DNA of 64,000 nt from Flavobacterium hungaricum (lineage in GTDB: Bacteria > Bacteroidota > Bacteroidia > Flavobacteriales > Flavobacteriaceae): contig NZ_PRDM01000006.1 of assembly GCF_015182285.1 (NCBI RefSeq), positions 1 to 64,000 of the forward strand. The letters run 5' to 3'. Below the pieces are notes generated by a model. That model saw only the letters and a program-made list of their open reading frames with translations, ran no database searches and was not told the origin of the DNA. Every line of letters begins with the position of its first letter. Within the stretch, counting starts at the first letter, position 1. Positions 41,510 to 49,862 of the stretch are shown here, piece by piece. Both the position numbers and the translations under genes were made by a program.

Positions 41510-41535
41510 AAACTTTCAAAAATAATTGAAAGTTT
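41510..41535 (-). promoter_or_regulatory. GbsR/MarR-type operator, site 1
   Basis: AAACTTTCA (41510-41518), spacer AAAATAAT, TGAAAGTTT (41527-41535): identical half sites and spacing to site 2, located upstream of the regulator's own start codon. Confidence 0.8.
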
Positions 41536-41944
41536 GTTTAAGAAAGGGTCAATTTTTACGAATAAAATTAATATGGATATTGTTTTTTTTCGATTGAAAA
41601 TATCTTGTAACAAGTTTTATCTATTTCATAACCAAATATTTAGCCTCTATAACATATTGTAAAAGATAATTTTAGATAAGATATAATTTTGAAATGAAAT
41701 TAGTTCTCAAAACTATTTTTAAACACAATGTTATAAAATTCAAATGGTCTCACAAATTAATCACTTGTGAATGGAACGATTGGAATTTGAACACTCGAAA
41801 ACTGATACTGCAGATCAGAGAATGAGAAAAGCATTAACACCGAAAATTGAATCTTATTCAACAATGTAAATGAGATTTTTATCTCAATAAAAAAAGAAAA
41901 AGTACAGCTGTTCGATACAGATTATTTTTCTGATTGTTAATTCT
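41536..41944. other. Intergenic region between the GbsR cluster and the leader-RNA genes
   Basis: No convincing gene. A 43-codon open frame runs from 41694 to 41825 and short coding-looking fragments follow (for example KKEKVQLFDTDYFSDC near 41890-41938, no start), possibly remains of a decayed gene. AT-rich throughout. Confidence 0.35.
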
Positions 41945-42023
41945 TAGAAAAGAAACCACAATTTGAGGTTTTACAATAGAGATCAGAAAGCCTCATACTA
42001 TTGTCTAATGTAAAAACAAAATT
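41945..42023 (+). ncRNA. Candidate structured leader RNA, copy C
   Basis: AAGAAACCAC recalls the 5' hairpin region of copy B. Then TGAGG (41964-41968) pairs with CCTCA (41991-41995) while ACAATAG (41973-41979) pairs exactly with CTATTGT (41998-42004): two crossing stems, an H-type pseudoknot, directly before an A-rich stretch and the start codon. The shared core is GAAAGCC followed by ATAC. Confidence 0.6.
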
Positions 42024-42245
42024 ATGATTGATGTATTAATTAAAAATGAAATGGGTACAGCGCCAATTGCAACTGCAAGAAGCAATGATCCTATTGGCGC
42101 ACATGATTTGAGAGTAACCAATCTTGATCCGGCACAATTAATCGTTATTGGACGAGAATATATGGTAGGACTTGATGATAACACTCACATGACTGGCCGC
42201 ACTTGTACTGCAAAAGCAGGAACTACTGCAACATTTACAAGATAA
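42024..42245 (+). CDS. Small protein of unknown function (73 aa)
   Basis: A 73-residue soluble protein, MIDVLIKNEMGTAPIATARSNDPIGAH..., ending TCTAKAGTTATFTR. It is rich in Thr and Ala with alternating hydrophobics, so probably beta-structured. It has one CxxC-free cysteine, no signal peptide and no recognised family. The clear leader RNA upstream and the very regular spacing make it a credible gene. The next gene, with its own related leader, begins 113 bp later on the same strand. Confidence 0.6.
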   Translation: MIDVLIKNEMGTAPIATARSNDPIGAHDLRVTNLDPAQLIVIGREYMVGLDDNTHMTGRTCTAKAGTTATFTR

Positions 42246-42251
42246 TTAATG

Positions 42252-42358
42252 GTGGAGAAGAAACCACTTAAAAAACGAACTGTTTGCATTCAGAAAATAA
42301 TGCAGGGCGAAACCTGAAAAGCCTATGAGTAAGGACAAACAAATCAAAAATATAAATT
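42252..42358 (+). ncRNA. Candidate structured leader RNA, copy B
   Basis: Starts with GTGG-AGAAGAAA-CCAC and AAAAAACGAAC, closely matching copy A (GTGG-AGCAGACC-CCAC, AAAAAACGAG). It then has an extra hairpin GCATT/AATGC, then GGGCGAAACCTGAAAAGCC followed by TATGAGTAAGGACAAAC. GTTTG (42282-42286) can close with CAAAC (42336-42340). GGC/GCC and CCT/AGG would cross as in copies A and C but are short. Confidence 0.55.
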
Positions 42359-43072
42359 ATGGCAACTTTTAGCACAACAATCAACATTAGCCCAGAAGAT
42401 GTAAAAATTTTAAAAAGTCAAGGATATTCTTTATACGGATTTAAATCTGTATCTGCTTCTGGTGATGGAGCTCCTACGGTTTGGTTTAATCTTCCAGCAG
42501 ATAAATTATTAACTAAAACGGTAATTACTTGGCAAGAAGAATATCAAGCTTATAATTCAACAAGTACAATTCTGCCTAAGACAGTAATTGAGGCAAGCAA
42601 CACTATTGATACAGATTTAGGCCATTTAGTTACAATAGAAGAAGGATCTGGTAATTTAGAATCCAGTTTAGATGGTATTGATGGCGCTGTAGCTTTTCTT
42701 AACAACGACAAACAGCAATTTACTGTTGGAATCAATCAGTTGGTAAATGGAAAATCAAATATCTTGTGTGCATTCCCTATTTTAGGAGCTGGTTCTTCTA
42801 GAGTTATTACTCCAATTACCAAAATAGCATTAATTTTCTCTACGGAGCAAATCTTAACAGCTACTGTAATTACAAAAGCAATGTCGGCTGGTGCATTTAT
42901 TAACCTTACAGGTGTAAATTCACGTGAAACTAATTATTCTGTAAATAGCGGATGGAGCGCAGGAGGAGCAACATGGTTGAAAAACTTTAATGCTCTTACC
43001 AATTTAAAAACATTGTTAATTGAAAATACTTCTAAGCAGGAAAGAGAAATCAGCGAGAAATTCGCGGTTTAA
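42359..43072 (+). CDS. Protein of unknown function, tandem paralog (237 aa)
   Basis: A 237-residue soluble protein without signal peptide or membrane helix. It opens MATFSTTINISPEDVKILKSQGYSLYGFKSV, contains WQEEYQAYNSTS and later ITPITKIALIFSTEQILTATVITKAM and NYSVNSGWSAGGATWLKN. The same blocks recur in the next gene (VEILNKGNYTLCCF, EWKFDLSAYLSTS, VAPVNKILVMFSTKDIQNNTVI, INKGWNSNSQTWATN), so the two are paralogs. Serine/threonine/asparagine-rich and probably all-beta. Lectin-like or cytolysin-like proteins would look like this, but I cannot assign a family. Confidence 0.62.
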   Translation: MATFSTTINISPEDVKILKSQGYSLYGFKSVSASGDGAPTVWFNLPADKLLTKTVITWQEEYQAYNSTSTILPKTVIEASNTIDTDLGHLVTIEEGSGNLESSLDGIDGAVAFLNNDKQQFTVGINQLVNGKSNILCAFPILGAGSSRVITPITKIALIFSTEQILTATVITKAMSAGAFINLTGVNSRETNYSVNSGWSAGGATWLKNFNALTNLKTLLIENTSKQEREISEKFAV

Positions 43073-43084
43073 TTTTGAGGACCC

Positions 43085-43128
43085 AGAATTACTCTTCATC
43101 AAATTTTTGATGAAGAGTAATTCTTTTA
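43085..43128 (+). terminator. Terminator between the paralogous genes
   Basis: AGAATTACTCTTCATCAAA and TTGATGAAGAGTAATTCT form an 18-bp stem followed by TTTTATT. It separates the first from the second paralog transcriptionally. Confidence 0.85.
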
Positions 43129-43171
43129 TTTTATAAAATCAAGATATTCTATTTAACTTAATAAGAAGGAA

Positions 43172-43906
43172 ATGAAAAGCTCATTAACAATTAATTTATC
43201 ACAACAAACAGTTGAGATACTAAATAAAGGTAATTATACTTTATGCTGTTTTCTGGCTTCTAAATCTAATAATGCTTTATGCTATCCTTTATGCTGGAAT
43301 ACCACTAGTAAGAATTTTTTAAGATCAGTATTAGTGGAATGGAAATTTGATCTCTCAGCTTATTTATCTACAAGTCCAATTGTCGATAGAGGAGTTGTTT
43401 ACATTCCCCAGCCTCAATCTTCAATGTCTCAAAATTCTACGAGATATACCGTCACAAAAAATATATCGGGTTCTAATGACAAAATAGATTTAAAGCAACG
43501 AATGCTAATTGAGGATTTAGGAAAAGTAACGATTGATACAAATAATGATTCTCAAAATGTATTGATCCAAAATAATTCTCATGATGCGTATTCTACAGGA
43601 ATTTGTGTGTACAGCATTAATGATGATCAATATTATGGCAGTTGTGCTTTTTCCCTTTACGGAGGAAATGGTATTTCTGTTGCTCCAGTAAATAAAATAT
43701 TAGTAATGTTTAGTACAAAAGATATACAAAATAATACAGTAATCCTAATTACAGAAAATATAGGATTTCTAATTGATTTTAACGGAAGTACTAATAATTC
43801 GAGAGTTGTTTCCTATGATATTAATAAAGGATGGAATTCTAACAGTCAAACATGGGCAACAAATATTCCTATTGGTACATCACTTAGTGATATTTTGGTA
43901 ATTTGA
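43172..43906 (+). CDS. Protein of unknown function, tandem paralog (244 aa)
   Basis: A 244-residue relative of the preceding gene product, diverged but collinear. Leading block VEILNKGNYTLCCFLASKSN, middle EWKFDLSAYLSTSPI, late VNKILVMFSTKDIQNNTVILIT and GWNSNSQTW. It contains several cysteines near the N-terminus (LCCF, LCYPLCW) that the first paralog lacks. It has no leader RNA of the shared type and is preceded by the terminator, so it is probably expressed separately. Function unknown. Confidence 0.6.
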   Translation: MKSSLTINLSQQTVEILNKGNYTLCCFLASKSNNALCYPLCWNTTSKNFLRSVLVEWKFDLSAYLSTSPIVDRGVVYIPQPQSSMSQNSTRYTVTKNISGSNDKIDLKQRMLIEDLGKVTIDTNNDSQNVLIQNNSHDAYSTGICVYSINDDQYYGSCAFSLYGGNGISVAPVNKILVMFSTKDIQNNTVILITENIGFLIDFNGSTNNSRVVSYDINKGWNSNSQTWATNIPIGTSLSDILVI

Positions 43907-44032
43907 TATATTAGTTCCAAATAGTTTTCAAAATATTTTTTATGGTTTTTTAAAATTATAAAGTTATGTTAATTCAAGTCCTGAATTTTTGATTAACTAA
44001 TGAGAAAGATATTTTTGTAAAAATCACATTTT

Positions 44033-45295
44033 ATGGAATTATACTACACTTTTTCAGTACTAATCGTACTGGCCTCTTTCTTCGCCTATTTAAATTTAAG
44101 ATTTTTAAAACTTCCAGGAACAATTGGGATCATGATTATTGCGATGCTCGTTTCTGTAGCAATTCGTCTTTTGGGAGATTCTTATTTTCCCGCAACCACA
44201 AAGCATTTTTTTGGTCTTATAAAAGAATTTGATTTCAACGAAATTCTAATGGGCGCCATGCTTAACTTTCTACTTTTTGCGGGCGCACTGCACGTAAATA
44301 TGTCAGATCTTAAAGAACAAAAAGTCCCGATTATGATCTATTCTACAGTTTCTGTAGTATTGTCAGCCTTAATTATTTCGATGCTGCTTTTTTATATTGC
44401 CCCGATTTTCGGGATAAAAATCCCCTATTTATTCTGTTTGGTCTTCGGAACCTTAATTTCTCCAACCGATCCGATCGTGGTTCTTGGGGTTTTAAAACAG
44501 GCTAAAGTTCCTAAAAGAATAGAAACCAAAATTGTTGGAGAATCTTTATTTAATGATGGAGTAGCGGTGGTAATGTTTGCTGTAGTTATGGAAATGGCAA
44601 CCAACCCAACATTTGACATGAGTTTTGGTTCTATTACCTGGCTTTTTGCAAAAGAAGGAATCGGAGGGCTTTTACTAGGAGCTGGTTTAGGATTTACAGC
44701 CTCAAAAGTTCTCAAGAAAATTGACGATTATAAAGTTTCGGTCCTCATAACGCTTTCTATAGTAATGGGCGGATTTTTGATCGCCAAAAGTCTGCACGTT
44801 TCAAGTCCGCTCGCGATGGTGGTTGCGGGATTGATTATTGGTAATTATGGTAAAAAAGTTGCGATGAGCGAAGTAACCAAAGATTATTTGGAAAAATTTT
44901 GGGAACTTATTGACGAAATATTAAATGCGATTTTGTTCTTGTTTATTGGATTCGAACTATTATTGCTGCCAAACTTAGAGAAACAATTGGTAATTGGTTT
45001 AGTAACTATTTTGATCGTACTCTTTGCTAGAATATCATCAATCGTTTTACCTTGGAAATTCTTCGATATCTTTAAATTCTTCGGAATTAAATCGGCTTAT
45101 AATAAAGGCTCATTAACCGTTTTGGTCTGGGGTGGTATCCGCGGTGGTGTTTCTATTGCTTTGGTACTTTCATTACCAGACGGAGAATATAAAAACCTGC
45201 TTTTGGAAATAACTTATATAGTCGTTTTATTTTCAATCGTAGTCCAAGGATTAACGGTTGGAAAAGTAGCTAAAAAGGTTCTGGAGAAAGAGTAA
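44033..45295 (+). CDS. Cation:proton antiporter, NhaP-type (CPA1)
   Basis: A 420-residue inner-membrane transporter with about 12 helices. The CPA1 active-site region is seen in FGTLISPTDPIVVLGVLKQAKVPKRIETKIVGESLFNDGVAVVMF: the (T/S)DP pair with the downstream FNDGVA motif (Asn-Asp). RGGVSIALVLSLP near residue 375 is the conserved helix with the arginine. It probably exchanges Na+ or K+ for H+ in pH and salt homeostasis. Monocistronic. Confidence 0.93.
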   Translation: MELYYTFSVLIVLASFFAYLNLRFLKLPGTIGIMIIAMLVSVAIRLLGDSYFPATTKHFFGLIKEFDFNEILMGAMLNFLLFAGALHVNMSDLKEQKVPIMIYSTVSVVLSALIISMLLFYIAPIFGIKIPYLFCLVFGTLISPTDPIVVLGVLKQAKVPKRIETKIVGESLFNDGVAVVMFAVVMEMATNPTFDMSFGSITWLFAKEGIGGLLLGAGLGFTASKVLKKIDDYKVSVLITLSIVMGGFLIAKSLHVSSPLAMVVAGLIIGNYGKKVAMSEVTKDYLEKFWELIDEILNAILFLFIGFELLLLPNLEKQLVIGLVTILIVLFARISSIVLPWKFFDIFKFFGIKSAYNKGSLTVLVWGGIRGGVSIALVLSLPDGEYKNLLLEITYIVVLFSIVVQGLTVGKVAKKVLEKE

Positions 45296-45340
45296 AGAAT
45301 TAAGAAAATAGAATAAAGATTTGCTCTTAGAATTTGATAA

Positions 45341-45375
45341 AAAAAGCCTGCAGAATTATTTTTTGCAGGCTTTTT
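45341..45375. terminator. Bidirectional terminator
   Basis: AAAAAGCCTGCA / TGCAGGCTTTTT form a 12-bp stem between the antiporter and the convergent SanA-like gene. Confidence 0.85.
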
Positions 45376-45376
45376 A

Positions 45377-46036
45377 TTATCGTTTATCTTCTTTTGAATA
45401 ATTTGATTCTCCGTTAATATTAATTTCTTGACCTAAAAAGCGAGGTTCTCGATTTCTTAAAACATTCAGAAAAGATTTAAATCTTGACAGATATTCTCTA
45501 AGCGTTACATATTGGTATCCGAGATATTGTCCTTTGTTCGCCGAATATCCAACCGATTTAATTCCGAGTTTTTGTCCGATATAAATCGCTCGGTTCAAAT
45601 GATATTCCTGCGAAATTAAAGTTGCTTTTTTAATCTTAAAAATATGTTTGGCGCGATACATGGTCGAATACGTATCGAAGCCGGCATAATCAATAAAAAT
45701 TTTGGTTGTATCCACTCCGTGTCTGTAACAGTAGTTTTTCATTACCGTTAATTCATCATATTCTTCACGGCCGTTATCTCCGGAAAGTAAAATTTTATTG
45801 ATGCGTTTTGCCTTCCAAAGCATAATTCCTGCATCCAGTCGATCTTTTAAATATTTACTCGGCTGATTGCCGTTAATTCCCGCACCAAAAATAATTCCGA
45901 CATCATTTTTAGGAAATCTTTTAATCGAATAATAAATGTTCTTTTTGGTTGAAGATTTTACGTAATAATTTACAGATACAATTGCCACGAATCCTAGAAT
46001 TGCAAGGTAAAGGAAGGTTTTTAAATATTTTTTCAA
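45377..46036 (-). CDS. SanA/YdcF (ElyC) family membrane protein
   Basis: A 219-residue protein with one N-terminal membrane helix (about 7-25) and a DUF218 domain. DVGIIFGAGINGNQPSKYLKDRLDAGIMLWKAKRINKILLSGDNG is the family pattern, followed by YDELTVMKNYCYRHGVD, FDTYSTMYRAKHIF and ISQEYHLNRAIYIGQKLGI. The highly basic N-terminus places the domain outside. The E. coli relative SanA affects envelope permeability to vancomycin at high temperature. The biochemical activity is unknown. Confidence 0.88.
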   Translation of the reverse strand: MKKYLKTFLYLAILGFVAIVSVNYYVKSSTKKNIYYSIKRFPKNDVGIIFGAGINGNQPSKYLKDRLDAGIMLWKAKRINKILLSGDNGREEYDELTVMKNYCYRHGVDTTKIFIDYAGFDTYSTMYRAKHIFKIKKATLISQEYHLNRAIYIGQKLGIKSVGYSANKGQYLGYQYVTLREYLSRFKSFLNVLRNREPRFLGQEININGESNYSKEDKR

Positions 46037-46107
46037 TTTATTTTTTTGTAAGATTAAGATTTAAAAATGCGAAGATAACTAAATTTAGTTGCAGATAAAA
46101 TCAAAAA

Positions 46108-46133
46108 AAACCGAAGCACAAATACTTCGGTTT
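46108..46133. terminator. Terminator of the M3 peptidase gene
   Basis: AAACCGAAG / CTTCGGTTT form a 9-bp stem with an 8-base loop, about 30 bp beyond the stop codon of the M3 peptidase gene. Confidence 0.75.
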
Positions 46134-46163
46134 GATCTAAAATCTAAAATCTGAGATCTAAAA

Positions 46164-48191
46164 TTATAGCAATCCCGCTCTTTTCAACAAAGCTTCCGGT
46201 TTTGGTTCCTGACCTCTAAAACGTTTGTATAAAGTCATCGGATGTTCTGTTCCTCCTTTAGAAAGTACATTGTCTTTGAATTTCTTCGCTACTTCTTCAT
46301 TGAAGATTCCCTTTTCCTGAAAATATTCAAAAGCATCGGCATCTAAAACTTCTGCCCATTTGTAGCTGTAATATCCAGAAGAATAACCGCCTTGAAAAAT
46401 ATGAGAAAAAGCCGTACTCATGGCATTTTCTTTTACATCAGGATACAATTGTGTGTTGGCAAATTGTTCTGTTTCAAATGCTTTTAAGTCTGTAATATTG
46501 GTTGGATCTTGTCCGTGCCAAGCCATGTCTAAAAGTCCGAAACTTAACTGGCGCAATGTCGCCAAACCTTCTTGGAAACTAGCACTTTCCTTAATTTTCT
46601 GAACATATTCAATCGGAATAATTTCTCCCGTTTCATAATGATTCGCAAACAAAGCTAAAGCCTCTGGTTCGTAACACCAGTTTTCCATAATCTGACTTGG
46701 CAATTCTACGAAATCCCAGTAAACAGAAGTTCCAGATAAACTTGGATAAGTTGTATCAGCCAGCATTCCGTGTAAACCGTGTCCAAATTCGTGGAATAAA
46801 GTCGTTACTTCATTAAAAGTCAATAATGAAGGTTTTGTTTCTGTTGGTTTTGTAAAGTTGCAAACATTCGAAATGTGTGGTCTTTCGTTTAAGCCGTCTT
46901 TTACATATTGTGATTTGAATGAAGTCATCCAGGCACCGTTTCTTTTTCCTTTTCTTGGGAAGAAATCAGCGTAGAAAATCGAAACCAAATTGTTTTCAGC
47001 ATCTCTTACTTCATAAGTGGTAACTTCTTCGTGGTATTTATCAATATCAAAAACCTCGGTAAAAGTTAAACCGTATAATTTTTTGGCAACCGTAAAGGCA
47101 CCGTCCAAAACTTTTTCTAATTGAAAATAAGGTTTCAGTTTTTCATCGTCTAAATTAAAAAGCTGTTGTTTTAATTTTTCAGAATAATAAGCGCCGTCCC
47201 ATTTTTCTAATTGCTCGATTCCGTCCAGTTCTTTCGCGAAAGCAGTCAATTCTGCAAATTCTTTTTGAGCAGCCGGTTTTGCTTTTGCCAGTAAATCATT
47301 TAAGAAAGAGAAAACTTTTTCTGGACTTTCGGCCATTCTTTCTTCCAAAACAAAATGTGCGTGGGTTTTGTAACCTAATAAATTGGCTCTTTCAAAACGC
47401 AGTTTCGCAATTTTCAGAACATTTTCCTGATTGTCAAATTCATTGTTTTGAAATGCTTTTGCACCAAAAGCAATTGCCATTTTTTTACGCAGTTCGCGAT
47501 TGTCCGCATAAGTCAAAAACGGAACATAACTTGGATGATCTAAAGTGAAAATCCAGCCTTCTTTTTCCTGATTTTTGGCTAATAATCTAGCGGCTTCGAT
47601 TGTTCCTTCCGGTAAACCAGACAAATCTTTTTGATCGGTTAAATGCAATTCGAAATTGTTGGTTTCTGCCAAAACATTTTCACCAAACTGCAGACTCAGT
47701 TTAGATAATTCTTTGTCAATTTCTCTTAATTGATTTTTCTTGTCTTCTGGCAGATTCGCTCCGTTTCTCGAAAAGCTTTTATATTTTTTGTCTAATAAAG
47801 TTGTTTGCTCTGGGTTGAGATTCAAACTCTCTTTTTGATCGTAAACTGCTTTTACTTTCGCAAATAAATCGGCATTTAAGCGAATGTCATTTCCAAATTC
47901 TGAAAGTAGAGGCGAAACTTCCTGAGCAATTTTCTGCATTTCGTCATTGGTTTCAGCCGAATTCAAATTGAAGAAAATACTCGAAAGACGATCTAAAATA
48001 TCTCCCGAAAAATCCATTGCCGCAATTGTATTTTCAAAAGTCGGCGCTTCCGGATTATTTACGATTGCATCAATTTCGGCTTTAGCCAAAGTTATTCCTT
48101 CTTGAAAAGCCGGAACGTAATCTTCGATTTTAATCTGCGAAAAAGGTGCAGTGTTATGTTTAGTTATAAATTTTGAAAGTAAAACACTCAT
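46164..48191 (-). CDS. M3 family metallopeptidase (Dcp/oligopeptidase A-like)
   Basis: A 675-residue zinc peptidase. The active site HEFGHGLHGML (near residue 465) carries HExxH, and the third ligand Glu lies downstream in WDFVELPSQIMENW. The C-terminal segment GGYSSGYYSYKWAEVLDADAFEYF binds peptide in this family. No signal peptide, so it acts on oligopeptides in the cytoplasm (dipeptidyl carboxypeptidase- or oligopeptidase A-like). Full length. Confidence 0.95.
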   Translation of the reverse strand: MSVLLSKFITKHNTAPFSQIKIEDYVPAFQEGITLAKAEIDAIVNNPEAPTFENTIAAMDFSGDILDRLSSIFFNLNSAETNDEMQKIAQEVSPLLSEFGNDIRLNADLFAKVKAVYDQKESLNLNPEQTTLLDKKYKSFSRNGANLPEDKKNQLREIDKELSKLSLQFGENVLAETNNFELHLTDQKDLSGLPEGTIEAARLLAKNQEKEGWIFTLDHPSYVPFLTYADNRELRKKMAIAFGAKAFQNNEFDNQENVLKIAKLRFERANLLGYKTHAHFVLEERMAESPEKVFSFLNDLLAKAKPAAQKEFAELTAFAKELDGIEQLEKWDGAYYSEKLKQQLFNLDDEKLKPYFQLEKVLDGAFTVAKKLYGLTFTEVFDIDKYHEEVTTYEVRDAENNLVSIFYADFFPRKGKRNGAWMTSFKSQYVKDGLNERPHISNVCNFTKPTETKPSLLTFNEVTTLFHEFGHGLHGMLADTTYPSLSGTSVYWDFVELPSQIMENWCYEPEALALFANHYETGEIIPIEYVQKIKESASFQEGLATLRQLSFGLLDMAWHGQDPTNITDLKAFETEQFANTQLYPDVKENAMSTAFSHIFQGGYSSGYYSYKWAEVLDADAFEYFQEKGIFNEEVAKKFKDNVLSKGGTEHPMTLYKRFRGQEPKPEALLKRAGLL

Positions 48192-48415
48192 TATGATATA
48201 CTGTTTTTTTATTAATTGAAGTCGAAATTTTTGAATTCCAAAGATAGCAATTTATAAAAATCAAATCATCTAAACAAAATCGATTCTCGGCATAAAATCC
48301 TCTTAAATTGTGTTATAGATATGTTATTTATTCCTATAGGCGATTTTAAAAGCGTAAATTGAGAAAATAGGATTTAGCATATAAATGCTAATCATAATTA
48401 TAAAAATAAAAAGAT

Positions 48416-49084
48416 ATGAATTATCAAGTTGTTATAAATAATATAGATACGGTAAATGAAGTAGAAGGATATTGGTCTGATGAAGATTTGATTGCCTTAT
48501 TAGAAAAATTCAATTATCCTGACGGGGCTACAGCAGAAAAATCGACTTTACCGGAATTACTAGAAATGGCTATTTCTGATTATGAGCCTAATGAAGCTGC
48601 GCAGATTGTTTTAGAATATAAATTAGGAGAGCAGCTAAGTGAAGGACAGATTGAGCAGATATCGAACAATATGTTGATTGATAAAGTTTGTGAGGAATAT
48701 CCGGAAATACACATGCAAGGGACTTTGTTTCATGTCAATCAATTGCTTTTTAAAGCCTACAACGGGAAATTTCCAAACGCAAAAGCCTCTGTTGTTCATT
48801 TTTCAATGAAGCCAACTGATGGCGAAGTGCAAAAATTAACAGCCGAAAATGTATTGAAGTTATTGAATAACGGTTTGTCTGATAGAAATCTCATTAAGAG
48901 ATTATTCGAAAATCAAATTTCTCAAAATATCCCATTTCCTGAAGCCGAAAGTATTATTTGGGAATTGACAACTGAAGATAATATAAATTACAATCTGGTT
49001 ACTTCAGAAAACTGGATCAATAAAGAAGATGTAACAGAATCTGAATTTGAATCTGTTTTAGAAGAAGTTGAGGATGCAGCGTAA
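48416..49084 (+). CDS. Acidic protein of unknown function
   Basis: A 222-residue soluble, strongly acidic protein (many E/D, ending ESVLEEVEDAA). It opens MNYQVVINNIDTVNEVEGYWSDEDLIALLEKFNYPDGATAEKSTLPELLEMAISDYEP. No signal peptide, membrane helix or cysteine motif is visible. I do not recognise a family. It is divergent from the M3 peptidase gene and followed by a good terminator, so it is a single-gene unit. Confidence 0.55.
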   Translation: MNYQVVINNIDTVNEVEGYWSDEDLIALLEKFNYPDGATAEKSTLPELLEMAISDYEPNEAAQIVLEYKLGEQLSEGQIEQISNNMLIDKVCEEYPEIHMQGTLFHVNQLLFKAYNGKFPNAKASVVHFSMKPTDGEVQKLTAENVLKLLNNGLSDRNLIKRLFENQISQNIPFPEAESIIWELTTEDNINYNLVTSENWINKEDVTESEFESVLEEVEDAA

Positions 49085-49111
49085 TTTCAAAAAGATAAAA
49101 TATTAATTAAA

Positions 49112-49142
49112 AAAAGGCTTCGCATAATGTGAAGCCTTCTTT
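49112..49142 (+). terminator. Terminator after the acidic protein gene
   Basis: AAGGCTTC / GAAGCCTT form an 8-bp stem flanked by A and T runs. Confidence 0.8.
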
Positions 49143-49194
49143 AATGTGATGATTTTAATTTATCTTAAATCTAGTTTCACCAAGAATCGCTAAA

Positions 49195-49288
49195 AAAAAA
49201 ACACAGAGATTCACAAAGTTTTTCTTCAATAATAATCTAAAAAAGCTTAGCGAATCTCTGTGTTTTCTTTGTGTATCTCTGCGGAATA
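49195..49288. repeat. Inverted repeat of CACAGAGATTCACAAAG words
   Basis: AACACAGAGATTCACAAAG on the left is mirrored by GCGAATCTCTGTGTTTTCTT and the weaker GTGTATCTCTGCGG on the right. It sits between the acidic-protein gene and purE. Confidence 0.65.
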
Positions 49289-49290
49289 AT

Positions 49291-49776
49291 TTATTTTTTT
49301 AATCCTTCTGCAGCTTTATTAACCGCAGCTTTCAATTCTTCTTTGTAAGAAATAATAGTATCCAATACTTTTTTATCGTGGCTTCCGATGATTTGTGCTG
49401 CTAGAATCCCGGCATTTTTTGCTCCGTTTAGCGCGACTGTCGCAACTGGAACGCCGCCCGGCATTTGAAGAATAGATAAAACCGAATCCCATCCATCAAT
49501 AGAGTTACTAGATTTTACTGGAACTCCAATTACAGGAAGCGGTGACATCGAAGCCACCATTCCAGGTAAATGTGCCGCACCGCCCGCACCAGCAATAATT
49601 ACCGAAATACCGCGTATATGTGCATTTTTACTGAAATCGAATAATTTCTCCGGCGTTCTGTGTGCCGAAACGATATCTACTTCAACTTCTACATTAAATT
49701 GTTTTAATATGTCGATGGCATCCTGCATAACTGGCATATCTGAGATGCTTCCCATTATAATGGCTACTTTGCTCAT
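49291..49776 (-). CDS. purE: N5-carboxyaminoimidazole ribonucleotide mutase
   Basis: A 161-residue class I PurE, which moves the carboxylate of N5-CAIR to give CAIR in purine synthesis. Substrate-binding marks are MGSISDMPVM (phosphate loop), the general-acid histidine region SAHRTPEKLF and AGAGGAAHLPGMVAS, then GVPVKSSNSIDGWDSVLSILQMPGGVPVATV. Full length. Its partner purK is on the same strand but separated by two non-purine genes, unlike the usual adjacent purK-purE arrangement. Confidence 0.96.
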   Translation of the reverse strand: MSKVAIIMGSISDMPVMQDAIDILKQFNVEVEVDIVSAHRTPEKLFDFSKNAHIRGISVIIAGAGGAAHLPGMVASMSPLPVIGVPVKSSNSIDGWDSVLSILQMPGGVPVATVALNGAKNAGILAAQIIGSHDKKVLDTIISYKEELKAAVNKAAEGLKK

Positions 49777-49862
49777 TTTATTTTTTGTTTATTTTGTTTT
49801 ATTTCAAGTTTCAGGTTTCAAGTTGTTGGAAATTGAAAACTGTAATCAAAAATTTGTTATAA

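Noticed and set aside
41694..41825. 43-codon gene upstream of the leader-RNA genes
   Set aside because: Short, no conservation visible, and followed by broken frames. At most a decayed gene fragment.
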